Below are positions 17,386-26,160 of a stretch of DNA of 64,000 bases, piece after piece. This DNA is from Candidatus Poribacteria bacterium (GTDB lineage: Bacteria; Poribacteria; WGA-4E; WGA-3G), in assembly GCA_003635195.1 (NCBI GenBank), contig PYIY01000099.1, positions 1 to 64,000 on the forward strand, in the 5' to 3' direction. Below the pieces are notes generated by a model. That model saw nothing but the letters and a program-made list of their open reading frames with translations, made no database searches and was not told the origin of the DNA. A program made the position numbers and the translations under genes. The first letter of the stretch is position 1. Every line of letters begins with the position of its first letter.

Positions 17386-20300
17386 ATGCGATATGATTCA
17401 TCAACGTACACAGATTTGACAGACGAAGAACTCATTCAGCGCGTGCAAGACGGAGATGAGGCAGCATTTGCACAGCTCGCAGCCCGCCACAGCTCCAGAA
17501 TTTGGCAATTGGTTGTTTTTAACTCTCGCCAGATCCGCGATGCTGAAGAGATCTTTCAAGACATTTGGGTGGCAGTCTGGGAAAACATCAGCGGCTTACG
17601 CGAAGTGAGCAGTTTCGGTGCTTGGCTCCGAAAGGTAGCGTTCACGGCTTGCAGAAGGTACTACGCCACTAAGTCGCATGCCAGAAGCGAAATCCTTCAG
17701 AGTGCTGAGAAACTCGCTGAGACGATTGATCGGGATGTGCTTGCCCATTTTCGAGAGACAGAATTTCGTTCCGCTGTAACAGAAGCAGTGCATCAACTGC
17801 CGGAGAGAGTCCGCGCGATCGCAGTGCTGTACTACTTAGAGTTGTGGACTGTTAAGGAGATTGCAGAGGAACTTAACTTGGCGGATGGGACTGTCAAGAC
17901 AAGACTCCGCCAAATTCGGGCGCTCCTGCGCGAGGAATTTGGTGTTAAAGAGGTTAAGAGGGGAACAGTTATGACATACGAAAAAGAAGTGGTAAAGCCG
18001 GCGCAAGATGTAATTAAAATCTTAGGCATCGGCGACGCAGGTGGCAATATTGTCAAACAAATGATTGCCTCCGATTTGAAGGGCGTTGAATTTTACGCCG
18101 TGAATACAGATGTGGAAGCACTCCGCACATGTGAGGGAGCGACACAGATACAAATCGGGGCTGAAACCACGCAAGGATTTGACACAGATGCAAATCGAGA
18201 AGTCGGTAGAAGGGCAGCTGAGGAAAATCTGGAGACGCTTCGTACTGCCGTTGCGGGCGCAGGTATGGTTTTCGTTACTGCTGGTATGGGAGGTGGAACA
18301 GGAACAGGGGCCGCACCCTTGGTTGCATCCCTTGCCCAAGAACACGGTGCTTTAACGATAGGTGTTGTGACATGTCCATTTGATGATGAGGGACAACACC
18401 GAGCCGAACAAGCAGAATACGGACGCTATGAACTCCAAGAGAACACAGATGCCGTCATTATCGTGCCGAATCAACGGCTCCTTGATACTGTGGATACGGA
18501 ACCTTTGACGAGCGAAGCGTTCCGTATGAGCAATGAGACTGTGCTACGCGGCGTTAAAGGTATCGTCGATATTATTGTGGAGTCAGGCGAAATTACTGTT
18601 GACTTCGCTGATGTGGAAAGCGTCATGAAGAGTGCTGGCACGGTGTTGATAGGTATAGGAAAAGCAGACGGTGAAAATCGGGCGCGGATCGCTGCGGAAA
18701 ACGCCGCTTCCTCACCTCTCTTGGATGGTGGAAAATTGGGAGATGCCCCTGGGCTGATTGTCAACATCAGCGCGCCGCAAGACTTCATGATGAATGAATT
18801 GGATGCAGCAATGACCGTCATCAAAGATGTCGCGCCCGAAGCACAAATTATTTTTGGGCTGGCCTATAGGGACGATGATCCTGATGAATACAGGGTTGAT
18901 GTCACTATCCTGGCAACAGGAATTGAACCCCAAAGCGCACCTACAACGCCATTCTCCACTCGGCAGGATGGGACCTCTCCTGAAGGGGGCACTTATATCC
19001 CTTCCAAAACCGGCTCCGAATTTGTGCATCTCCACAACCATAGCGAGTATAGCATGCTCGACGGCGCATGTCGTATTCCAGATATGGTGGATTGGGCAGT
19101 TGAGCATAGCGTTCCTGCTGTCGCACTCACCGATCACGGGAACATGTTCGGGGCATGGGAACTTTACAACAAGGCAACAGAGGCAGGGGTCAACCCGGTC
19201 ATCGGTTGTGAGGTGTATGTCGCACCCAATAGCCGAAAGGCACCTGGACAGAACCAGGAGGGACCGTATCACCTCACGCTGCTCGCCGAGGACGCAACCG
19301 GTTATCATAACCTTTTGGAATTGGTGTCGCTTGGATATACCGAGGGATTCTATCGCAAGCCGCGCATTGACATGGAAATCCTGCGTGAATACCGGGACGG
19401 AATCATAGCGTTAACAGGATGTATCCAAGCACAAGTACCACAACTCCTCTGCGCAAATCGGCGCGACGAAGCGATTCAAAACTTTAAGACCCTCGTAGAG
19501 ATAATGGGGAAACACAACCTCTACGTTGAGATACAAAACCACTATATCGATAAGGAACTTGAGGCATACCCAGTGATGGTGCAGCTGGCGAAAGAGTTCA
19601 ATCTGCCGCTCGTCGGCACAAATGATTGCCACTACCTCCGTAAATCTGATCACGGGATGCACGACGTGCTGCTGTGTATACAGACGCGGAAGACTGTCAA
19701 CGACCAAGAACGGGTGCGATTTGACAATCACTTCTACTTTAAAAGTGTTGACGAAATGCGCGAGGTGCTAAAGGATTATCCGCCGGAAGCTATCAGTAAT
19801 ACGCTTGAAATTGCGAACCGGTGCAACCTGAGACTCGACTACCGACAAGACGCAATGCCGAAGTATGAGATTCCTGAAGGACACACCCACGACAGTTATC
19901 TCAGGGAACTGTGTTACCAAGGCTTACGTAAAAAGTATGGCGAACTCTCCGAACCTATCCAGCAGCGGATGGATTATGAACTGGATGTCATTGAACAGTC
20001 GGGATACGCCAACTATTTTCTCATTGTCAATGATTATGTCAACTATGCCCACGAACAGGGATACCCGCTTTCTGCACGCGGTTCTGCCGCCAGTAGTCTG
20101 GTGTTGTACGCACTTGATGTGATTGGTTTCAATCCGATGGATTACGGCTGTTTGTTTGAGCGGTTTTTAAACCTTGAACGTCTCACGCCACCTGATATTG
20201 ACATTGATTTCGCTGACCGCGCCCGTGAACCTGTGATTGACTACTTGGCGAAAAAATATGGCGCAGATTCTGTCGGCAAAGTCGCTACTTTTGCTACTTT

Positions 20301-21657
20301 GGGTGCGAAAGCTGCTCTCAAAGATGTTGGGCGCGCACTTGAAATGCCGCTCGAAAATGTAGCGAAATTGACAGAGTTGATTCCCTACGCTCCCGGAATC
20401 ACGCTTGATGAGGTCTTGGAACGGGTCCCCGAATTTCAGACACTCGCCGAACTTCCTGAGAATAGGGAATTGATTGAGATAAGCAAAGCGGTGGAGGGTA
20501 TGAAACGCCACGTTTCTTGTCATGCCTCCGCGGTTGTCGTCACGGATGGTCCGTTGACAAATTACGTCCCGTTGTTCAAGGATAGACACGACCAAGTCGC
20601 GTCACAATTTGAAGGTAAAACTGTTGAAGATGTCGGTATTGTCAAATTCGATTCCCTCGGTTTACGAAGCCTTACTGAGACTTATGACTGCCTACAAATG
20701 GTTAAGGCAAACCACGGGATGGAGATCAAGTTAGAGGAGATTCCATTTGACGATGAGCAGACGTATTCGCTAATCGGTAATGGACTCATCGCCGGTTTGT
20801 TCCAGTTGGAAGCCTCTGGTGGTATGTATCGGGTTGTTACGCAACTCAAACCGGATAACTTTGAAGAGTTCTCCGCGATTCCCGCCCTCTATCGTCCGGG
20901 GCCGATAGAAAACGGGGACTTGCAACGGTACATAGATCAGAAAAGTCGGTTGCAGCCCGTAGCGTATATGCACCCCTCGTTTGAAGGTGCACTCAAAAGC
21001 ACGTACGGTGTATGCATCTATCAGGAGCAGGTGATGCAAATCGCGCACGATATAGCAGGCTTTACGCTCGCTGAAGCGGATATACTCCGCGCCGCGATGG
21101 GCAAGCGAGACGAGGCGTTGCTTGCTACGCAACGTGAGAAGTTCGTTGAAGGGGCAGTGAAAAAAGGGTTCGCTAAACAGGAAGCAGAGGAAATATTTGA
21201 ACTGCTTGAACCTATTGGTCGCTATGCCTTTAACAAATCACATACTGTCGCTTACTCAATGTTAGCGTACCGTATGGCATATCTGAAAACCCACTACCCA
21301 CACGAATTCATGGCAGCAATGATGACCGGAGAGGCAAACGATTCAACGAAAATTGCCACCTACCGTGAGGAGTGTGAGAAGCTTGCCGATTTTTTGGGTG
21401 TAGAAATTGATCTACTCCCCTTGGATATAAACAGTAGTAAGAGAAGTTACACAGCGGAAGGAACGGCTATTCGTTCTGGGTTTATTGTTGTAAAAGGAAT
21501 TGCGGATGAAGCAGTAGACCGGATTTTAGAGGCGAGAGACACTGGAGGTGTGTTCGCATCCTTAGAAGATTTTCGTGCGCGGGTAGATGGTGTAAATGAA
21601 CGGGGTATTAACAACCTCATTGAGAACGGCGCGTTTGATGCCGTTTCAGGTGCTTAG
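17386..21657 (+). CDS. Triple fusion: ECF sigma factor - FtsZ-type GTPase - DNA polymerase III alpha (DnaE) core
   Basis: One uninterrupted 1,423-codon frame. Residues 1-190 are an ECF sigma factor: sigma2 (ELIQRVQDGDEAAF, AEEIFQDIWVAVW) and sigma4 (LPERVRAIAVLYY, TVKEIAEELNLADGTVKTRL). Residues 208-512 are FtsZ-like: ILGIGDAGGN, FYAVNTDVEAL, GMGGGTGTGAAP (tubulin signature near 301-310), NQRLL, and T7-loop-like ITVDFADVESVM. A 33-residue Ser/Thr/Pro-rich linker leads to DnaE from 546: PHP metal motifs (HLHNHSEYS, LTDHGN), catalytic PDIDIDFAD (936-944) and KFDSLGL (1087), and fingers LYRPGPIENGDL and FNKSHTVAYS. It ends in the helix-hairpin-helix region, lacking the clamp-binding, OB and tau-binding parts of typical DnaE (about 1,160 residues). 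An internal ATG at 17971 after AGAGGGG could give a separate FtsZ-DnaE product. No comparable start separates FtsZ from DnaE. A palindromic repeat lies just after the stop. Confidence 0.9.
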   Translation: MRYDSSTYTDLTDEELIQRVQDGDEAAFAQLAARHSSRIWQLVVFNSRQIRDAEEIFQDIWVAVWENISGLREVSSFGAWLRKVAFTACRRYYATKSHARSEILQSAEKLAETIDRDVLAHFRETEFRSAVTEAVHQLPERVRAIAVLYYLELWTVKEIAEELNLADGTVKTRLRQIRALLREEFGVKEVKRGTVMTYEKEVVKPAQDVIKILGIGDAGGNIVKQMIASDLKGVEFYAVNTDVEALRTCEGATQIQIGAETTQGFDTDANREVGRRAAEENLETLRTAVAGAGMVFVTAGMGGGTGTGAAPLVASLAQEHGALTIGVVTCPFDDEGQHRAEQAEYGRYELQENTDAVIIVPNQRLLDTVDTEPLTSEAFRMSNETVLRGVKGIVDIIVESGEITVDFADVESVMKSAGTVLIGIGKADGENRARIAAENAASSPLLDGGKLGDAPGLIVNISAPQDFMMNELDAAMTVIKDVAPEAQIIFGLAYRDDDPDEYRVDVTILATGIEPQSAPTTPFSTRQDGTSPEGGTYIPSKTGSEFVHLHNHSEYSMLDGACRIPDMVDWAVEHSVPAVALTDHGNMFGAWELYNKATEAGVNPVIGCEVYVAPNSRKAPGQNQEGPYHLTLLAEDATGYHNLLELVSLGYTEGFYRKPRIDMEILREYRDGIIALTGCIQAQVPQLLCANRRDEAIQNFKTLVEIMGKHNLYVEIQNHYIDKELEAYPVMVQLAKEFNLPLVGTNDCHYLRKSDHGMHDVLLCIQTRKTVNDQERVRFDNHFYFKSVDEMREVLKDYPPEAISNTLEIANRCNLRLDYRQDAMPKYEIPEGHTHDSYLRELCYQGLRKKYGELSEPIQQRMDYELDVIEQSGYANYFLIVNDYVNYAHEQGYPLSARGSAASSLVLYALDVIGFNPMDYGCLFERFLNLERLTPPDIDIDFADRAREPVIDYLAKKYGADSVGKVATFATLGAKAALKDVGRALEMPLENVAKLTELIPYAPGITLDEVLERVPEFQTLAELPENRELIEISKAVEGMKRHVSCHASAVVVTDGPLTNYVPLFKDRHDQVASQFEGKTVEDVGIVKFDSLGLRSLTETYDCLQMVKANHGMEIKLEEIPFDDEQTYSLIGNGLIAGLFQLEASGGMYRVVTQLKPDNFEEFSAIPALYRPGPIENGDLQRYIDQKSRLQPVAYMHPSFEGALKSTYGVCIYQEQVMQIAHDIAGFTLAEADILRAAMGKRDEALLATQREKFVEGAVKKGFAKQEAEEIFELLEPIGRYAFNKSHTVAYSMLAYRMAYLKTHYPHEFMAAMMTGEANDSTKIATYREECEKLADFLGVEIDLLPLDINSSKRSYTAEGTAIRSGFIVVKGIADEAVDRILEARDTGGVFASLEDFRARVDGVNERGINNLIENGAFDAVSGA
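17962..17973 (+). promoter_or_regulatory. Internal ribosome-binding site and ATG between sigma and FtsZ modules
   Basis: gaggggaacagttATG lies exactly at the module boundary (residue 196). Spacing is suitable for translation re-initiation, so cells may make both a full-length protein and an FtsZ-DnaE form lacking sigma. It also hints that the sigma and FtsZ frames were once separate adjoining genes. Confidence 0.45.
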
Positions 21658-21669
21658 TTTCAGATAATT

Positions 21670-21730
21670 CTAATTTCTCCAGGCCGGTAGGTACGGTTTG
21701 CAACCGCACCGGACTTCGCCAAGAAATTAC
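21670..21730. repeat. Dispersed palindromic repeat, copy B
   Basis: Outer arms TAATTTCT and AGAAATTA enclose ccggtaggtacggtttgcaa plus ccgcaccggactt. The inner core GCGGTT/AACCGC-type palindrome matches copies at about 2920 and 53668. It starts about 12 bp after the stop codon of the sigma-FtsZ-DnaE frame. Confidence 0.75.
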
Positions 21731-21837
21731 CCAATTTATTTGTTAAACCTCATGTAATCCCGCCAATTCGCGCAATCTAACGAATGTAGGCTCGCACAAT
21801 TTGGTATTATCTGTGAAGACACAAAGATACAGACGGG

Positions 21838-23244
21838 CTATTTTGCCAGATTTCGTGCCTCTTTGAATTTCGCCTTGGCAAATTGTCCCCATTCTTTGAT
21901 TTTTTCGTTGCGAACTGTTGGATCTTTCCAGGCATTGCTTGCAAGTGCCATCGCCTCTTTTTCGGTTATCGGCATCTGCGTTAAAACTGCAATCGCTGCG
22001 TCGCGTTTTGCGGGATCTTTACACTTCTGAATCGCCTTCCACGCGTTGACGAGATCCTTATGCGAATCGATAATCAGGATGCCAAAGAGATCGTTAACAA
22101 TATTCCACCGTGTGCCGCCCTTCTTAGAGTCATATTGAAAAGGTGTACCTTCCATGGCAAACGGGTTCGGAACGATGCATCGTTCGCCGAGTTTATCATA
22201 GAGTGCTGGCAGCACGCTTGCGCGATTCAAACCACCCTTCCATTCAGGTCCCTCTGGGTCGGTGGTTTTATTAAGCACCGAGCGTTTCTCTGGATTGTCC
22301 TCTGCTTCGTCAAGTTGGGCTTTGGTGGGTTTGTTGCGAAGCATCCAGAGTTTCTGTGCGTCTTCCGATAAAACGAATTCAAGAAATTTCTCGGCAACGG
22401 GTAGATTCGGAGCACCTTTGAGGATTGCAATCGGATCCGCAGTGACCACCGCACCATCGGCGGGTACGACGTATTTAATCTTATCTGCCCCGACAACCGC
22501 AATTTGACCGTACGCGTAGAAGTCAATTGCAAGTCCGTAAATGACCTGTCCGGCGACGACATCTGTCGGAATGGCGTTGGCACCCGCTGAGAAACCGCGA
22601 ACATTACCGCCAAGCTTCGTCAAAAGCGCAAACCCATCTTCCCATCCCAGAGTTTGAAGAATGATCTCATAGACCATGTGTGCGGAACCGCTCTCTCTTG
22701 GATCCGCTGCGCCAATTCTACCGAGCAATTCCAAATTTCCCAGATCTTCCCATGCCGTGGCTTTCGGGAGTTTCAACAGTTCGCGGAGTTCTTCATTGTA
22801 CATGATACCGAAACTCGACAACGCTGCGCCATACCATTGATATTCAGTATCATAGAGCGGAATCCCTTGGAACGATTGCGTCATCTGCTCAAGTTGCGTT
22901 CCAGGAAGCTTGTAAGCATGCAGCCATCCCATATTTGAAAGGCGGAGATAGTTATCAGTGCCGCCACCGAAAAAGATGTCGATACCGATGCCATCCGGCA
23001 CGCGCTTAAATTCCGATTCAATAAACCGATAGTTAGAAGACGTGCCACCGACATCTCGCCAATCCGTTTTGACGCTCCTACCTGTTTCTGCTGCGTACCA
23101 TTTCTCAAAATTTTTGCCAAATTCTGTTTCAATACCTTCTGGATGCGGGGAGATAATGATGAGTTCGTCTTGAGCGAGTGAGAGCACCGGTAGTGCTAAA
23201 AGACATAATATTATTGCCAGGACCAGGGGCTTAAAGTAAGACAT
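21838..23244 (-). CDS. ABC-transporter extracellular substrate-binding protein (iron/family 1 type)
   Basis: 468 residues with AAAGGAG 8 nt upstream. A signal peptide (LVLAIILCLLALPVLSLA) precedes a two-lobed periplasmic binding fold: ELIIISPHPEGIETEFGKNFEKWY, then GIDIFFGGGTDNYLRL, NEELRELLKLPKATAWEDL and PVAEKFLEFVLSEDAQKLW. The closest familiar pattern is ferric-iron/polyamine family 1 binding proteins. No permease or ATPase gene adjoins. It lies 60 bp downstream of the M23 peptidase gene on the same strand and may be co-transcribed with it. Confidence 0.85.
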   Translation of the reverse strand: MSYFKPLVLAIILCLLALPVLSLAQDELIIISPHPEGIETEFGKNFEKWYAAETGRSVKTDWRDVGGTSSNYRFIESEFKRVPDGIGIDIFFGGGTDNYLRLSNMGWLHAYKLPGTQLEQMTQSFQGIPLYDTEYQWYGAALSSFGIMYNEELRELLKLPKATAWEDLGNLELLGRIGAADPRESGSAHMVYEIILQTLGWEDGFALLTKLGGNVRGFSAGANAIPTDVVAGQVIYGLAIDFYAYGQIAVVGADKIKYVVPADGAVVTADPIAILKGAPNLPVAEKFLEFVLSEDAQKLWMLRNKPTKAQLDEAEDNPEKRSVLNKTTDPEGPEWKGGLNRASVLPALYDKLGERCIVPNPFAMEGTPFQYDSKKGGTRWNIVNDLFGILIIDSHKDLVNAWKAIQKCKDPAKRDAAIAVLTQMPITEKEAMALASNAWKDPTVRNEKIKEWGQFAKAKFKEARNLAK

Positions 23245-23304
23245 TTTTCATACTCCTTTTGCGATATGTTCAGTAATACGCAGTTAACCTTGATTCATAG
23301 TCAG

Positions 23305-24261
23305 TTATGGTGAGAGCGTTGGTTCTGGATGAAAGATAAACTGGGTTGGGTTCCTCCACCTTTCCTTTTCCATATCATAAATGCCGTAGTGGAGGTGAGC
23401 CCCTGTGCTACGACCAGTATTTCCGACGTAGCCAATAATCTGACCACGAACCACTTCTTGATTAACTTTGAGCCCCTCAGCATAGCCTTGCAAATGCGCG
23501 TACAAAGTTTTATACCCGGATGTTTCATGGGTAATCTCAATTGTATTTCCCAAATAGCCCTGCTCTCCAACCTTTACAACTGTGCCATCCGCAGCAGCGA
23601 TCACAGGAACCCCGGCGCGGGTTTTAATATCCAACCCTTGGTGAAATTCACGGGTTTTCGTTAACGGGTGGTTCCGCCATCCGAAGTGGGAAGAATACCA
23701 AAAAGCGTGTTGCTCCCCGTTTTCCTGTTGGAGTTTCACTGGGAGAGTCAAAGGATATCCTGAAAGCTGCTTTTGATATGCGTTGATATAGTTATAAAGA
23801 GCCCGCAACTCCTCTTTCAGAATACTGGGTGTCAACTTCTGATGATCGTGGGTATCAGGGGCGGCATCAGTGAACGCTGACATATCCGTCTGTTGAGGCT
23901 CGGATTCTCCCGGGGACGAAGTCATACTAAGCTCGCCGCCTTGCCCGAGGATCCCTAAAGCCTCTCGGATCTTTTCTGCTATCTCCCGAATGTCGATCAT
24001 CTCCTTATTAACAGCAGCAAGTTCCGATTCAATTTGGTGTTTTTCCTGCGTTAATTGTTGAATTTCTTTCTCCATGCGTGTCTGTAACTCGTTTTCAGTA
24101 CTGACTCTCTGCCGTTTTTGAAAGAGGCCATAGCTGAAGCCGCCTATTGCCGCAAAGAATAGACTAAAGATAACGCAGGATAGCAGCAATAGATGTCCGC
24201 GACTGATTACGTGCTGGCGGATAGAATTTTTATCAGATGACATGATAATAAGCGTATACAT
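23305..24261 (-). CDS. M23-family metallopeptidase with coiled coil (envelope)
   Basis: 318 residues from ATG 24261 (AAAGGAG 10 nt upstream). N-terminal transmembrane anchor (LLLLSCVIFSLFFAAIGGFS), a coiled coil (about residues 45-95, QLTQEKHQIESELAAVNKEM), then an M23/LytM domain with the zinc-site motifs HQGLDI and HLHYGI, plus FGWRNHP and TLYAHLQGY. The peptidase motifs are intact, so it may cleave peptidoglycan cross-links directly, or act like the division factor NlpD/EnvC. The role is inferred from family. Confidence 0.9.
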   Translation of the reverse strand: MYTLIIMSSDKNSIRQHVISRGHLLLLSCVIFSLFFAAIGGFSYGLFQKRQRVSTENELQTRMEKEIQQLTQEKHQIESELAAVNKEMIDIREIAEKIREALGILGQGGELSMTSSPGESEPQQTDMSAFTDAAPDTHDHQKLTPSILKEELRALYNYINAYQKQLSGYPLTLPVKLQQENGEQHAFWYSSHFGWRNHPLTKTREFHQGLDIKTRAGVPVIAAADGTVVKVGEQGYLGNTIEITHETSGYKTLYAHLQGYAEGLKVNQEVVRGQIIGYVGNTGRSTGAHLHYGIYDMEKERWRNPTQFIFHPEPTLSP

Positions 24262-25107
24262 TTAACAGATTCTCCTTTCCAATAAAACTTAGGCAAAACA
24301 TCAGCGTTTGCTTACAAGAATTGGAGACTTATGGCTGCCCAATTCACCCAACAGATACCTATCTTTGAACGAACCGTTTTACAAGCGCGAAACGATCGCT
24401 GGCATTTTCCAGATGAGGATGATGATGGCACCAAGCAGGATGAGATACCACACGATCAACATTCGGACGCGGGCTCTCTTGAAAATGTAACGGCGTGGAC
24501 GTTTCAATTGACTCACTTTGCGACTTGTGTTAGTTAATTTTGTATTTATAATCCAAGTTGCTACCTTTATCCCTTTATCCAAAGAGCCACCTTATACTTG
24601 TTGCGCTGAGAAACAAAAATGCTTTCTGCAAGATATTGAAAAACACTTGAAAGCGTTGAAATATCCGATGCAGGCACCATTCCGAAATATGAAAAACCTC
24701 TTAGTAGCAGCTTGCGTTATAATAGGTCAATTTCAAATATTATTCAATTGAAAAAATAGTCAAGTCTATATCTAACGACTTGTGTTAATTAATTAGGACT
24801 TACGCATTCCCTCTTAAAGTCCCCCTGATAAGGGGCGGTGAATGCCCATAAGGCATTCATACCGTTGATTCTTTAGGGGGTTTAAAGAACGAAAATTACC
24901 GCTTTTTGCGTCTAAACGTCCGATATTTACCCAATGTGCGTAAGTCCTGTTAATCTTGTATTCATAGATTTCTCCTTAGGCGAGAACAAGGTCTTTGAGT
25001 TTCAGCAAGGGGCATCGTTTACGGGCTGCTTGTGGTCCCTCTGTGGAGACTGCGTAAGACATTTCTTCGGAAACGCTGCGGTCTACGAAGCACAAGTTCT
25101 CCCGCCT
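24262..25107. other. Intergenic region, 850 bp, transposon debris
   Basis: No intact gene seen. The string gacttgtgttarttaatt followed by ttgtatt-type sequence occurs near 24524 and again around 24777, where it is interrupted by an inverted-repeat element (24795-24948). A TnpB-like remnant follows at 24960-25129. Confidence 0.55.
24795..24948. mobile_element. Small inverted-repeat (MITE-like) element
   Basis: Perfect 12-bp terminal inverted repeats AGGACTTACGCA (24795-24806) and TGCGTAAGTCCT (24937-24948) flank 154 bp with internal hairpins such as GAATGCC/GGCATTC, and no coding frame. The flanks carry ttaat-type sequence on both sides, compatible with a target duplication, and the surrounding sequence matches an uninterrupted copy near 24524. 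Confidence 0.75.
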
Positions 25108-25129
25108 TTAAGTGGTGGGTGCCTTAACA
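24960..25129 (+). pseudogene. Remnant of an IS200/IS605-type TnpB gene and right end
   Basis: A plus-strand frame contains SLCGDCVRHFFGNAAVYEAQ, which resembles the tail of TnpB proteins (CGD-x-VRP ... AAVDEAG). It is followed by the hairpin CCCGCC-tttaagt-GGTGGG and ccttaaca, like IS605-family right ends. The rest of the gene is missing; the MITE-like element lies just upstream. The hairpin overlaps the 3' end of the convergent CorC-like gene. Confidence 0.5.
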
Positions 25130-26022
25130 GCCCGAATTTGAGAGATCCCGTACTTGAAAGCTGCCTCTATATTAAATTCAACGTCTTCATACATAACTTT
25201 CTCACCTTTTTGTGGTAAGTGTCCGAGCAACATCAGGACAAAGCCACCAATCGTATCACACTGATCTGTGGGGATTCGGATGTCTAAGACTTTATTAACA
25301 TCAGTAATTAACATCCGGGCATCGATACGCCAGTCGCTTGCTCCAAGTTTTTCGATGTGAGGTGTCGTCCGTTTGCGATTAGCCGCAACCCTGCCTATAA
25401 TCCGCTCTAAAATATCTATCAACTCTACGATCCCGACACAACTGCCGTGCTCGTTAACCACAATCGCGATCGGTATCTCAGATTGCCGCAGATCACTCAA
25501 TAAATCCGTAGCAGACTTCAGGGCAGGTACATAAGTCACATCCCTCACGAATGACGATAAATCGTTGTCGGGATGCTCGCTTGCAAGTACCTCCATCGCA
25601 TCAACGACTCCGAGCAATTGGTCAACGCGCGCATTATAAACAGGGATGTAATGATAGTTGGAAGCGCGGCAGAGAGTGAGAACTTCAGAGGGCGATGACT
25701 CCACTATCAGCACCGTTGCTTCTGATAATGGCAACATGACTTCTTGTGCTGTCAGCGTTTGCAACTCAAAAATTGTACTGAGTAATTGTGCTTCGGAGTC
25801 CGAAAACGCCTCAATATTTTCCAGAAGTAACTGGACGAGTTGTTCGCGAGATGGGGACGTTTGCCGTCCCAAACCCCCCTTTTTGCGGGACTTGGTTGCC
25901 TGTCCATCATACGCAACAAGCGGCTTAGGCGTAACTAACTCTATTTTCCCGATGTCCGGCTTTCTAACGACGGGCATGGGCCCCTCTTTTTCTTCCGAAG
26001 GGGTTTTGGTAATCTCGTTCAT
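25108..26022 (-). CDS. CBS-domain protein of the CorC/HlyC type
   Basis: 304 residues. A polar N-terminal stretch of about 70 residues, then two CBS domains (TAQEVMLPLSEATVL, YHYIPVYNARVDQLLGVVD; VPALKSATDLLSDLRQSEIPIAIVVNEHG, CVGIVELIDILERIIG), then a CorC_HlyC domain (WRIDARMLITDVNKVLDI, DTIGGFVLMLLGHLPQKGE). The usual N-terminal membrane DUF21/CNNM domain is absent, as in CorC proper. CorC proteins are linked to magnesium/cobalt handling. Its final codons and stop lie within a transposon-end-like hairpin, so the original C-terminus may have been replaced. Confidence 0.88.
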   Translation of the reverse strand: MNEITKTPSEEKEGPMPVVRKPDIGKIELVTPKPLVAYDGQATKSRKKGGLGRQTSPSREQLVQLLLENIEAFSDSEAQLLSTIFELQTLTAQEVMLPLSEATVLIVESSPSEVLTLCRASNYHYIPVYNARVDQLLGVVDAMEVLASEHPDNDLSSFVRDVTYVPALKSATDLLSDLRQSEIPIAIVVNEHGSCVGIVELIDILERIIGRVAANRKRTTPHIEKLGASDWRIDARMLITDVNKVLDIRIPTDQCDTIGGFVLMLLGHLPQKGEKVMYEDVEFNIEAAFKYGISQIRAVKAPTT

Positions 26023-26160
26023 AGTTCAGATCCCTAAAATCCAGAATGTTGTGAATGCCTTCCTATTGAGAACTATGGTGAAACCTAAAAATCAGTATAC
26101 ATCTTGTAAGGGGTTTTGCTTACGTGTTTCTTCCCCTTGTGGCTGCCGACAGACGCAGTG

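Noticed and set aside
21658..21837. Continuation of DnaE in another frame after the stop at 21657
   Set aside because: The downstream sequence is the palindromic repeat and AT-rich spacer. No clamp-binding or OB-fold-like residues appear in any frame.
24308..24751. Short overlapping frames in the 24.3-24.75 kb gap
   Set aside because: No ribosome-binding site, no recognisable domain, and AT-rich composition unlike neighbouring genes.
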